NCBI GenBank assembly: GCA_031425525.1
Contig: JANPJM010000023.1
Span: forward strand, 62,001-126,000
DNA: 64,000 nt
From: JANNMJ01 sp031425525
GTDB taxonomy: Bacteria; Bacteroidota; Bacteroidia; Cytophagales; Hymenobacteraceae
Direction of reading: 5' to 3'
Shown: positions 30,648 to 39,008 of the stretch, one piece after another
How the letters are laid out: each line of letters begins with the position of its first letter
Position numbering within the stretch: position 1 is the stretch's first letter
Made by a program: the position numbers and the translations under genes
The notes under the pieces: model-generated
Told to the model about the DNA's origin: nothing
Database searches by the model: none
The model's input: the letters and a program-made list of their open reading frames with translations, nothing else

Positions 30648-32981
30648 TCACCACCGTAAGCTCAAAGACGCCAAAAAGTTACGCCCAGCCTGCGGGTACA
30701 ACGACGGAAAGTCGTACCGCGTGCCCCCCACCGAGTAGCCGTAGGTAAATCCATTGGAAGCGTATCGCTCGCCCAACACATTGACCACCAACACCCCCGC
30801 TTCTACTTCGCGCAGCCCCAAAAACGTCACCGCGCGCTGGTACTGTACCCGCGCATCGACCACCGTGTAGGCGTCGAGCGAGCGGGCGCGGGTTTCGGTA
30901 TTGTCGAGGTATTGCCGCCCGACGTGCTTGCCGAGCAGCGCCAGCCGCAAGCCGGGCCGCGCGACGCCTTCCAGCGTAGCGGCGCCGATGATTTCGGGCG
31001 AAAGCGCGATGGTGGTTTCGCGGTAGGCGGTGGCTTCTTCCTGCACGAAGTTGAAATCGGCATCGTAAGCGCTCACATAATCGCGGTAGCTGTTGATGCG
31101 GTTGCGTGATAGGGTGGCGTTGCCCGATATGGTCAGGCGGTCGGGCACCAGTTCGGCGGCGGCGGTCAGTTCCACGCCCGCGCGGTACGAGGCGCGCACG
31201 TTCGTGGGAATGGCATTGCCTACGTCGTCGAGCTTACCCGAAAACACGAGCTGGTCGCGGTACTGCATATAATAGCCGTTGATGCCCCACTGAACGCGCC
31301 CGGCGGTGCGGCGCAGGCCGGCTTCGTAATCGAGGAGGCGCTCGGCGGTCGGGCGGCGACTCGGCGGCGTATCGGTGTAAGCCGAGCGGGTCGGCTCGCG
31401 GTGCGCGACCGCTACGGAAGCGTACGCCGCGAAGTCGGCGGGCAGCGCGCAGGTGAGGCCCGCTTTGGGGTTGAAAAAAGTGAAATCGAAAGTATTCGGC
31501 CGGCGCGGGCCAAAATCCTCGTTCGGCGTCAGGAGCGAGTAAGAGACGCGCCGCACTTGGGCATCGACGTACGCGCCGAGCCGGGCGGTGGGCTGAAACG
31601 TGGCGCGGACGTAGGCGTTGGCGTCGGTTTTTCGGGTACGCTCGTCGTAGTAGCGATGGTCGTTTTCGGTTTGGGCGGCGTAGCGTGCCCAGACCACCTC
31701 GCCGAAATGCTGGCCCCGGTAGCCCGTGGCGGCCCCGCCGACGGTCAACGTCCAGTCGCGGCCGGGAGGCGTAAGCGTGGCGGCCCACGTCGCGCCGAAC
31801 AGGTTGGTGCGCAGCCAGCGCCGCCGCACCACATCAGTCGAAGTGATGGTATCGGAACCTTGCACGAGCAGCGTCGGCGGCGTCAGGCCGTACCGCGCGA
31901 AGCTCTGGCCCACCTTGTACTCCTCATAATAACCCCCGCCGCGCGTCCAGAACGGCGTGACGCTCAGGCTCAGAGCGGGCGCGAACTGATGCGAAATCAG
32001 CAGTTGGTAGTAATCCTGCTGATAGTTGTCGGTTTGGTTGCCGTAGGGCGTGGCGCGGGCCGGGCCGTAGCCGTCGGCGTAATCAAGTCCGGCGGGATTG
32101 AACCGGCGGTTGCCACCCGTCACCGAGTCTTTGGGCACGCCGTACCACGCCTGTCCCGTGCGCTCGAAACCGGTGAGTACGAGCGCGCGCACGAGGGTTT
32201 TATCGGTCAGGTACGTACCCGTGAGGTAGAGCGAGCGCAAGCGCGACGAGGCCCGCTCGATGTAGCCTTCGCTCTGAATGCGCGAGGCGCGGGCATCGAG
32301 CGCGAACCGGCCGCGCGCCGAATCGGCGCCGAGTAGCCCGGTGCCCGCCGCTACCGTAGTACGCCACGTCCCAAACGAGCCCGCCGAATTAGTGGCCTCG
32401 GCGTAGGCCCGGCGGCGCACAGCGCTGGTCTCGATATTGACCGACCCACCGAATGCACCCGCGCCGTTGGTGCTCGTGCCCACCCCGCGCTGCACCTGAA
32501 TGGAGTTCACCGACGAGCCCAAATCGGGTAAATCGACGAAAAACACGCTGTGCGATTCCGCCTCATTCACCGGCACCCCGTTGAGCGTGACGTTGACGCG
32601 CGTGGGGTCGGTGCCCCGAATCCGCAGGCCGGTGTAGCCGATGCCCGTGCCGCCGTCGGAGGTAGTGACGACGGAAGGGGTCTGGTCGAGCAGGTACGGT
32701 AAGTCCTGCCCAAAATTCCGGTCTTTCAGGTCTTTCAGGCCCAGGGTCTGGTACGCCGTACCGGTCTGCCCGCTGGCTCGGGTAGCCGAAATCTGCGCTT
32801 CCGCGAGCTGCACGCGGCGCAGTCGAACGGTATCAATAGCGGCGACGGGTGCTTGGACAAGCGCTTGGGCACGCGCCTCAACCTCAAAAATAGCCCCGGC
32901 CGCCACGGCCAAGGCGCCGGCCAACGCACCCACGCGCGCGCCAACCCAACGAGAAACAGGAAACAAGAAACGAGAAACCAA
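30648..32981 (-). CDS. TonB-dependent outer-membrane receptor, probably for thiamin
   Basis: 777 aa from TTG 32979-32981; GTG at 32933 is an alternative, since the first residues fall in a repetitive GAAAC stretch. Signal-like N-terminus ends near EVEARAQ. The plug domain has LPYLLDQTPSVVTTSDGGTG, GYTGLRIRGTDPTRVNVTLN and VNSIQVQRGVGTSTNGAGAF, the last matching the TonB plug consensus. A ~600-residue beta-barrel follows and ends FLASLSLRW, aromatic-terminal as expected. The leader carries a TPP riboswitch (33065-33165), a known arrangement for Bacteroidota thiamin uptake receptors. Substrate is inferred from the riboswitch. No thiamin synthesis or inner-membrane transport gene adjoins. Confidence 0.88.
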   Translation of the reverse strand: MVSRFLFPVSRWVGARVGALAGALAVAAGAIFEVEARAQALVQAPVAAIDTVRLRRVQLAEAQISATRASGQTGTAYQTLGLKDLKDRNFGQDLPYLLDQTPSVVTTSDGGTGIGYTGLRIRGTDPTRVNVTLNGVPVNEAESHSVFFVDLPDLGSSVNSIQVQRGVGTSTNGAGAFGGSVNIETSAVRRRAYAEATNSAGSFGTWRTTVAAGTGLLGADSARGRFALDARASRIQSEGYIERASSRLRSLYLTGTYLTDKTLVRALVLTGFERTGQAWYGVPKDSVTGGNRRFNPAGLDYADGYGPARATPYGNQTDNYQQDYYQLLISHQFAPALSLSVTPFWTRGGGYYEEYKVGQSFARYGLTPPTLLVQGSDTITSTDVVRRRWLRTNLFGATWAATLTPPGRDWTLTVGGAATGYRGQHFGEVVWARYAAQTENDHRYYDERTRKTDANAYVRATFQPTARLGAYVDAQVRRVSYSLLTPNEDFGPRRPNTFDFTFFNPKAGLTCALPADFAAYASVAVAHREPTRSAYTDTPPSRRPTAERLLDYEAGLRRTAGRVQWGINGYYMQYRDQLVFSGKLDDVGNAIPTNVRASYRAGVELTAAAELVPDRLTISGNATLSRNRINSYRDYVSAYDADFNFVQEEATAYRETTIALSPEIIGAATLEGVARPGLRLALLGKHVGRQYLDNTETRARSLDAYTVVDARVQYQRAVTFLGLREVEAGVLVVNVLGERYASNGFTYGYSVGGTRYDFPSLYPQAGRNFLASLSLRW

Positions 32982-33064
32982 AAAAGTGACGAACGAGCCG
33001 CCAGGGGTTGGCCGCAGGTTCAAAGCGTCACGAGAGCGAGCGCCGCCCCACGCGGGCGCCAATG

Positions 33065-33165
33065 TTTGTTCCCTTCGCCGGCATTACCCGGTTCAGGTTC
33101 AATGGGTATGATCTCAGCCGCCCAAAACCGCGCGTAACGCATCGGTTTGGGCAGCACCCCTAAAC
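33065..33165 (-). promoter_or_regulatory. TPP (thiamin pyrophosphate) riboswitch
   Basis: Read on the minus strand: P1 begins GTTTAGGGGTGC, the pyrimidine-sensing part is GGCTGAGATCATACCC, and the pyrophosphate-sensing part is TTGAACCTGAACCGGGTAAT followed by GCCGGCGAAGGGAACAAAC closing P1. These are the conserved THI-element positions. It lies in the leader of the TonB receptor gene, so high TPP should reduce receptor expression (established for the class, inferred here). Confidence 0.94.
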
Positions 33166-33171
33166 GTGCTG

Positions 33172-33179
33172 CAAACTTA
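33172..33179 (-). promoter_or_regulatory. -7 promoter box (TAAGTTTG) of the riboswitch transcript
   Basis: Exact TAnnTTTG match, ending 6 nt before the first base of riboswitch P1. The spacing fits transcription starting at the aptamer edge. Confidence 0.6.
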
Positions 33180-33345
33180 ACACACGCGGGATAGTCTTAC
33201 CATTGAATTTTTGCGTATCTTCACTTATTGCCCCGCCACACGGCGGGTTGTGGAGCAACCTCCGTCGGCCTCGAACCGTCAGAGTGACGTGCTACCATTT
33301 TTCTATTCAAGGGCTTTGCGGCCCGTTCTGCTAAGTTTCTCGCGC

Positions 33346-33588
33346 ATGCTTTCCCTCGTATACTCCGCTTTCGTCGTCCTCGTCCTCGCGTATTTCGTGG
33401 TGCTGCCCGCCCGCCGCCCGCTCCCGCCGCCTACACCCGACCCCGATTCGCGCGATGATGGCGGCGAACCGCTCGACGACGATCTACCCGACCTCGACCT
33501 GCCGCCCGGTATCTCGCGGCCGATCTCCGATTTCGAGCCCGATTACCATCAGCCGCGTCGTACATCGCGCCCACTGCGGATTCGGTAA
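33346..33588 (+). CDS. Small single-span membrane protein, acidic and Pro-rich tail
   Basis: 80 aa from ATG 33346, chosen because the membrane segment VYSAFVVLVLAYFVVLPARR begins there; a longer frame from 33211 adds unrelated sequence. After the span comes RRPLPPPTPDPDSRDDGGEP, then LDDDLPDLDLPPGIS and a basic end. No family recognised. A TAAGTTTC box precedes it. Moderate confidence that it is translated. Confidence 0.5.
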   Translation: MLSLVYSAFVVLVLAYFVVLPARRPLPPPTPDPDSRDDGGEPLDDDLPDLDLPPGISRPISDFEPDYHQPRRTSRPLRIR

Positions 33589-33698
33589 TTGAACGGCAGT
33601 AGACTTGATACGGCGCCAGTCGAGCCGTCTCCGGTACCTTCCCGGTGCGGGTTTATGCCACCCTACCGGCACTGTGATGGTACCGGATACTTACTTAG

Positions 33699-35146
33699 CT
33701 TGACTTTGGCCTTACGTGGCGGCTAACGAAGCCCGCCGAGCAGGGGGCATCTAGATTTGGGTAACCACACTCGAATCCCAATGCCGTCCCTGCCCAGCGA
33801 GTTTCTAGCCGTAATATTACCGTACGCGGGCCTGTTTTGCCGCCGCGTCTTTGCCCACGTGCAGCGGTTGCTGGCCGGGGCGATTCTGGCCCCAGGTAAG
33901 CGCACGATCACCTCCGTGCTGCGCATTGTGGGCCGCCAGCACGAGCGCGCGTTCGGCAAATACCACCGGGTACTGAGCCAGGCGCGCTGGTCAGCGCGGG
34001 CGGCGGGACGCGTGTTGCTCACCCAACTCGTGACCGTCTTTGCCGCCACGGGGCCGGTGCCGGTGGGCTTGGACGAAACGCTGGAGCGGCGGTGGGGGGC
34101 GCAGATTGCCGCCTGCGGCATCTACCGCGACGCGGTGCGCAGCCGCCGCGACCATTTCGTCAAGTGTAGCGGCCTGCGGTGGATGAGCCTGGTGCTGCTG
34201 GCGCCCATTCCCTGGGCCGGCCGGGTATGGGCGCTGCCTTTTCTCACGGCCCTGGCCCCGTCGCTGCGCTGGGCGCAGGCCCGAAAGCGGCGCCACAAGA
34301 CGCTGCCTGACTGGGCGCGCCAACTCCTGTTTCAGCTCACGCGCTGGCTGCCGGGCCGGCAGGTGATTGCCGTGGGCGACAGGGGCTACGCCGTGCTCGA
34401 CTTGCTGCACGCCGTGCGTCCTTACGTGACGCTCATCACCCGCCTGCGGCTCGATGCGGCCTTGTATGCGCCCGTACCCCCGCGCCCGGCGGGCCAAAAA
34501 GGCCGTACCCGGCGCAAAGGGGCGCGGCTGCCGCTGCTGCGGCGCGTGGCCGAGCACGCCGAACTGGTCTGGCAGCAACTCCTGCTCCCCGCGGACGCGC
34601 GGAGCCGAGAACAGGCCGTCGAGATCGCCACCGGTACGGCCCTGTGGTACCACGCCGGTAAGCCGCCGGTGCCCATTCGCTGGGTGCTGGTGCGCCAAAT
34701 CGGACTCCAGGGCGAGCAGCTGAGCGCCTTTCTGAGCACCGACCTCTCGCTCGAAGCGGCGGCCATTGTGACCTATTTCAGCCGACGGTGGGCGATTGAA
34801 ACCACCTTTGCCCAAGTGCGCGCGCACCTGGGCGTCGAAACGCAGCGGCAATGGAGCGAGCAGGCGATTGCCCGCACCACGCCCGTGTTGCTCGGGTTGT
34901 TTTCGCTCGTCACGCTCGTGGCCCACCGCCTCCACGCGCGCGGCTTGCTGGTGGCCCAGACCAACAGCTGGTATCACAAACCCCACCTGATCTTTAGCGA
35001 TGCCATCGCCGCCGTCAGACGCGATTTGTGGGCCGAATCCCTTTTTTCAACTTCTGACGCCGACCACGTCACCGTAAAATTGTCCCGACACCAGTTCCAT
35101 ATCTGGCAGCAGGCATTGGCTTGGGCCGCGTAAGGCCAAAGTCAAG
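33699..35146 (+). mobile_element. Intact insertion sequence, IS701-like, with target duplication
   Basis: 1448 bp with 18-bp terminal inverted repeats, CTTGACTTTGGCCTTACG at 33699-33716 and its complement at 35129-35146. It is flanked by a direct repeat CTTAG (33694-33698 and 35147-35151). With a 4-bp reading the duplication would be TTAG, the YTAG pattern I recall for IS701. One full transposase gene lies inside. No damage to the element is visible, so it looks recent and potentially mobile. Confidence 0.88.
33781..35133 (+). CDS. IS701-like DDE transposase
   Basis: 450 aa from ATG 33781; the frame opens 24 nt earlier at a TTG. DDE residues are plausible in VGLDETLERRWG (D), VIAVGDRGYAVLD (D) and AIETTFAQVRAHLGVETQRQ (E). 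LLAPIPWAGRVWALPFLTAL is a strong family signature. The stop codon falls inside the right terminal repeat, as often in compact IS elements. It cuts and re-joins the IS ends. No frameshift or stop is seen, so it should be active in principle. Confidence 0.93.
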   Translation: MPSLPSEFLAVILPYAGLFCRRVFAHVQRLLAGAILAPGKRTITSVLRIVGRQHERAFGKYHRVLSQARWSARAAGRVLLTQLVTVFAATGPVPVGLDETLERRWGAQIAACGIYRDAVRSRRDHFVKCSGLRWMSLVLLAPIPWAGRVWALPFLTALAPSLRWAQARKRRHKTLPDWARQLLFQLTRWLPGRQVIAVGDRGYAVLDLLHAVRPYVTLITRLRLDAALYAPVPPRPAGQKGRTRRKGARLPLLRRVAEHAELVWQQLLLPADARSREQAVEIATGTALWYHAGKPPVPIRWVLVRQIGLQGEQLSAFLSTDLSLEAAAIVTYFSRRWAIETTFAQVRAHLGVETQRQWSEQAIARTTPVLLGLFSLVTLVAHRLHARGLLVAQTNSWYHKPHLIFSDAIAAVRRDLWAESLFSTSDADHVTVKLSRHQFHIWQQALAWAA

Positions 35147-35183
35147 CTTAGGATACCTACAGCGGGACAAATTGCCGGTAAAC

Positions 35184-35201
35184 TGCGGACTGAAGTCCGC
35201 A
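35184..35201. repeat. Dispersed palindrome TGCGGACTGAAGTCCGCA
   Basis: Same 18-bp palindrome as 29244-29261 with the central pair inverted. It lies just past the stop of the kinase gene and may terminate it. Confidence 0.65.
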
Positions 35202-35777
35202 CTACATAGCGGTACCTACGTCAGATATCTGCCGAACGGCCCGCTCAGCGGCAGCGGTGCGTGCTTCTCCCAAGCCGCTTATTTCCTGAAACGGCAGCCC
35301 GGCGGCGCGCAACGTCGCGCGGTACCGCTCGAACAGGTACGCCCGCACGGCCGGGTCGGGCGCTTCGCGGAGCGGATCGGGTTCCCACGGCACATCAGGG
35401 TGCAGTAGGAGGCGTAGGTGGTAAGCGTCGGGCCGTACGGCTTCGGCGCGCAGCCACGCGGGCGCTACCCCGAAGCGTTCTTCGGCCCAAATAAGTACCA
35501 CCAGCAGGTCGGTATCGCAGAACAGCGGCTCGCCGGGTGACAAGCGCGCCGCTGCGGCGTTCTCGGCTACGAGTTGCCCGCGCGCGATGGCTTCCAAATC
35601 AGTTAATGAGTAGCCGCCCGGCTTGGGCAGCGCCGCCAGGTATTCGCGGGCAAACTCCGGCACCCACGCCGTACGCCAACGCGCCGCGAGGGCCGCCGCA
35701 AGCGCCGATTTACCGCTCGATTCGGGGCCGGTGATCGCCACGCGTAGCGGCGCTTGAGGTTTGCTGAGAAGTGACAT
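35202..35777 (-). CDS. Small P-loop kinase, NadR ribosylnicotinamide-kinase-like
   Basis: 191 aa from ATG 35775-35777. Walker A GPESSGKSALAAALA at the start, then PEFAREYLAALPKPGGYSL, and LFCDTDLLVVLIWAEERFG. This is the AAA_28 pattern found as the C-terminal kinase half of NadR (ribosylnicotinamide kinase). The adenylyltransferase half is absent. It probably phosphorylates a nicotinamide riboside-like nucleoside; substrate is inferred. The IS element inserted just downstream did not disrupt it. Confidence 0.8.
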   Translation of the reverse strand: MSLLSKPQAPLRVAITGPESSGKSALAAALAARWRTAWVPEFAREYLAALPKPGGYSLTDLEAIARGQLVAENAAAARLSPGEPLFCDTDLLVVLIWAEERFGVAPAWLRAEAVRPDAYHLRLLLHPDVPWEPDPLREAPDPAVRAYLFERYRATLRAAGLPFQEISGLGEARTAAAERAVRQISDVGTAM

Positions 35778-35795
35778 CCGACACAAAAGAGCAAC

Positions 35796-35830
35796 AAAAA
35801 GGGCCGAACTCTGCGAGTTCGGCCCTTTTT
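35796..35830. terminator. Strong bidirectional terminator
   Basis: 15-bp stem AAAAAGGGCCGAACT/AGTTCGGCCCTTTTT with a 5-nt loop, giving a T run on both strands. It serves the giant T9SS gene ending at 35855 and separates it from the kinase gene. Confidence 0.9.
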
Positions 35831-35854
35831 AGTTACAATAAATGCTGATTGCGC

Positions 35855-38734
35855 TTATTTGGTGATCTCAATCCGGCGGAAACCGACCTGATCGTCGAGG
35901 CGGACGCGCAGGAAGTACACGCCGGCCGCGAAGTTGGGCAAGCGCACCTCAGCCACCGTATTGTCTTGGGCGCGCTGCGTGTGCAGCGTGCGGCCGAGGG
36001 CATCGGTCACGGTCAGCTCGATGCGCTTGGCACCAGTGTTAGTCAGGTCTACGCGGAACGAGCCGGTGCTGGGGTTGGGGTACACATCGAGAGCACGCAC
36101 GCGCTCGGAAGCCACCCCAACGATAATAGGAGCCAAAATATTGAGGGTATAATCCTCGGTTTCCCCATCAAAGAACTGCGCGCACGCGTCGAACTTGGTC
36201 GGCGTAGCGTTCCGGCGCGACCGGATACGCATCCCCGTGCTGCCCAACGCAGCGTCGGCTGGAATCGGCACGCGTACCGAGAACGTCTGCCCGGCCGTGT
36301 TTTGCGCGCTTTGCTTCACGAGGACGAACTCGGTCGAATCGAAGATATCGTCGCTGTTGAAGTCGATCCAGGCGCCGATGCCGCCGTTGGAGCTGTTCGA
36401 TACCGACAGCGTGTACGCTGAATCGGCGTGGATGCTCGCCGTCAGGCTGTCGGTCGGGTCGTAGAAGGTATACGCCGGGCTGGAAGCCGCGCCCACAGCG
36501 CACCCCGTACCCCGGTTGCGGAGAGTCGTGGTGGCCATCACCACCGAGTTGATGAAGCCGTTGGTGCAGGGGCTCGTTTGCAGGTTGAGGCAATACGGGC
36601 TCAACGCCACGCAGATGTACTGCGAGCGCGTGAGCGAATCGCGGCCGGCAATATTGATTGTTCGGAGTTTCACATCATAGCAGCCGCCGTCCGAGAAGAT
36701 AACGAATGGGTTGCGGCTGTTGCGATTGGTACCGCCAATGAAGCGAACGCCGGTTGAAGGCGTGATAGTCCACTGCCAGCTAGCCGGCGAGTTGAGCGAT
36801 TGGTCGATTAAACGAACCACTTCGCCGCGGTTCGGGGCGGTGTTATTGACGGTGAAATTGCTCGTTGGAGCCGTCGGAACCGTGACGTTAACTACTACCG
36901 TATCGCGGGCGGTACACACGCCGTTCGAGATCGACGCGATGTAGGTGTAGGTGCCCGGCGAGGGAAAGGCGTAAGTCGTGAGCGGGTTCGCCGTGGACGA
37001 ACCCGTTATGCCGGGGCCAGTCCAGGTGATGGCGGCAGTCGAGGGAATGACCGGCAAGCCTACGTTGATCGCTCCGATGGAGCCCTGCGTAGCGTCGGTG
37101 GCGCTCCAGCCGCTAGCGTCGTTCGTGTCGGGGCCGTAGAGCCCGGCGCCCGCGATGCCGCGCGGGCTGCTCACGCCGGCGCCATTCCAGTCGGTAGCCG
37201 TGACAGGGGCAGATGGCGTAAAGGCGTTCGTGACCACGGCATCAACCACTTGGCCGGTGGCCGAAGTCAGCACGAATGCCTGGTCGTTGCCCGACACAAG
37301 CTGGTCGTTGAGGCCGCCCGTGTTGTAGTAGTTGTTGCCCGTGTCATCGGTACCATCACCGATGTGCAGCACGAGTACGTTTTGGGGTTGCAGCAACGTG
37401 CCCACCGGGAACGTGTACTGGCGAGCCGCGCCGCCGCCCTGCACTTCAAAGCCAAAGCCCGACAGATCGACCTGGCCGGTGCCGAGGTTGGTCAGCTCCA
37501 CGAAATCTTCCGTGCCCGCCGGGATGTACGATGGGTAAGGCGAAGTAGCGCCCGTGCCACCCTGCGCGAAGAGCGCGAATTCGGTGATACGCACCGTGCC
37601 GCCCAGCGAGGCCGAAGCCGAAAGCGTGGTCGTGAGCCCGGTAAAGGTGTTCAGGTTAGGCCCGGCGTTGATATTGAGACCGGCATCGCGGTAAGCCGCC
37701 GAGGCCGACTGCGCGATGAGCGCATTGTTACCCGAATCGACCACTTTCACGAAGTAGCGCACGCCATTGGAGCCTTGCGCCGGAATGGTGGCCGAGAAAG
37801 TGTTGCCCGAACGCGTCATAGGCAGCGTGACCGGCAAGTTGCTGCCGGCCGTGTACACCACGTCGGCGCGGGCGATGCCCGAAGCGTCTGTAGGGGTTAC
37901 GCTTACCACGTGAGCCGTCGGTAGGCAGCCGCCGCCGGGAGGCGTCAGGGTCACGTTACCGATCACGGGCGGCACCAAATCGCCGGAGGGAAGCGAGAAG
38001 AGGAGAGTTTGTCCATCGGCCGGGATTTCGCCGTTGGCGCCCGTGTTCGGCAGTACATCGGCGGCGTTGGCGCCGGCCGTTGGCGCCGGCCAGGCACCGC
38101 TCAGCGTGCGCACATCGGTGATACCGCTGCCTCGCAGGCCCACTTGCACGCCGTTGGTCGAACCGGGAATCCAATCGGGGCTGAAGCGACCGTAGTGGAT
38201 TTCGATATTGCCGTTCTCGTACAACCAAAGTTGCGCCGACCCGCTGGCCGAGACGTTGGCGTACTGCACAAACTCTTTCGCCTCCAGCTTGTAAATACGG
38301 TTTGGTGCCGTACCGGTCGTCAGGGCCGAATATGCTACGTTGGGGCCATCGGCGCGCAAATCCTTCGCGAAGAAGGCGATCATTTGATCGGTGGACGCAT
38401 TGAGCGGCGCCAGATAGGCCGTAGAGCCGGCGCCGAATGTGATCCAACCGTTAGTGGTCACCACATATTGGGTGTACACGTTGAACCCAAAACGGAAGCC
38501 GAACGGAATCGTTTGGGGCTGCGAGTAGCCGTCATCGACCGAGCCGCCGCCAGCGACGGGATCAATCGGGGTGCCGCCCGTGAGGGCCGAATATGAGCCG
38601 CCGCTGGAAGTAAAGCCGTACAGCGGCACCACCTGCGCGTGGGCCGCACCGACGCCGAGAAGGGCCAAAGTAGCGGCTGCGGCCATACGGCGCGCGAGCC
38701 GCGCCATCCCGGTCAGGGAAGTAGGAGTGGGCAT
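35855..38734 (-). CDS. Giant T9SS type A surface protein with lamin-tail, PKD-like and GEVED domains
   Basis: 959 aa from ATG 38732-38734, where the signal peptide (MAAAATLALLGVGAAHAQ) begins soon after. Order: a jelly-roll-like N-terminal domain (GFRFGFNVYTQYVVTTNGWI, YENGNIEIHYGRFS); a BACON/Ig-like block (about 265-380); a lamin-tail domain (VRITEFALFAQ, EDFVELTNLG, FPVGTLLQPQNVLVLHIGDG); PKD-like repeats (YTYIASISNGVCTARDT, SFTV-like NFTVNN); a GEVED domain (GAWIDFNSDDIFDSTEFVL, FFDGETEDYTLNI); and a T9SS type A sorting domain ending GFRRIEITK. The domain set is typical of surface adhesins or nucleases' accessory regions. No catalytic site seen. Confidence 0.88.
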   Translation of the reverse strand: MPTPTSLTGMARLARRMAAAATLALLGVGAAHAQVVPLYGFTSSGGSYSALTGGTPIDPVAGGGSVDDGYSQPQTIPFGFRFGFNVYTQYVVTTNGWITFGAGSTAYLAPLNASTDQMIAFFAKDLRADGPNVAYSALTTGTAPNRIYKLEAKEFVQYANVSASGSAQLWLYENGNIEIHYGRFSPDWIPGSTNGVQVGLRGSGITDVRTLSGAWPAPTAGANAADVLPNTGANGEIPADGQTLLFSLPSGDLVPPVIGNVTLTPPGGGCLPTAHVVSVTPTDASGIARADVVYTAGSNLPVTLPMTRSGNTFSATIPAQGSNGVRYFVKVVDSGNNALIAQSASAAYRDAGLNINAGPNLNTFTGLTTTLSASASLGGTVRITEFALFAQGGTGATSPYPSYIPAGTEDFVELTNLGTGQVDLSGFGFEVQGGGAARQYTFPVGTLLQPQNVLVLHIGDGTDDTGNNYYNTGGLNDQLVSGNDQAFVLTSATGQVVDAVVTNAFTPSAPVTATDWNGAGVSSPRGIAGAGLYGPDTNDASGWSATDATQGSIGAINVGLPVIPSTAAITWTGPGITGSSTANPLTTYAFPSPGTYTYIASISNGVCTARDTVVVNVTVPTAPTSNFTVNNTAPNRGEVVRLIDQSLNSPASWQWTITPSTGVRFIGGTNRNSRNPFVIFSDGGCYDVKLRTINIAGRDSLTRSQYICVALSPYCLNLQTSPCTNGFINSVVMATTTLRNRGTGCAVGAASSPAYTFYDPTDSLTASIHADSAYTLSVSNSSNGGIGAWIDFNSDDIFDSTEFVLVKQSAQNTAGQTFSVRVPIPADAALGSTGMRIRSRRNATPTKFDACAQFFDGETEDYTLNILAPIIVGVASERVRALDVYPNPSTGSFRVDLTNTGAKRIELTVTDALGRTLHTQRAQDNTVAEVRLPNFAAGVYFLRVRLDDQVGFRRIEITK

Positions 38735-38950
38735 TGAAAGTATTGGTGGGGAATAAATGAAGAGACTCAGTGATGAACCCAACGAACACCCGGCGACTAC
38801 AGCCGGGCGCGTTTTGGGGTAGAAAGTTACGACAAGGTTTCGTATTTGAAATCAATAAGCCGGCTGAATGCTCGCGAAGAAGCTGTCGGCAAGCTAAACG
38901 GCGGGGCAAGCGGGCGGGCCGGGCACCCGCTTCAGCCCTCTCGCCGCCCT

Positions 38951-38958
38951 TACCTTTG
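38951..38958 (+). promoter_or_regulatory. -7 promoter box (TACCTTTG) of guaB
   Basis: Exact TAnnTTTG match 50 nt upstream of the guaB ATG. The rest of the 274-bp divergent gap (38735-39008) shows no ORF or hairpin. Confidence 0.55.
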
Positions 38959-39008
38959 CGCGGCAATAGGGGGCTTCAGCACCATTCGGCCCCTTGCCCC
39001 CGTTGCCG

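Noticed and set aside
33991..34986. 331-aa open frame antisense to the transposase
   Set aside because: Shadow of the IS gene; no start context or motif.
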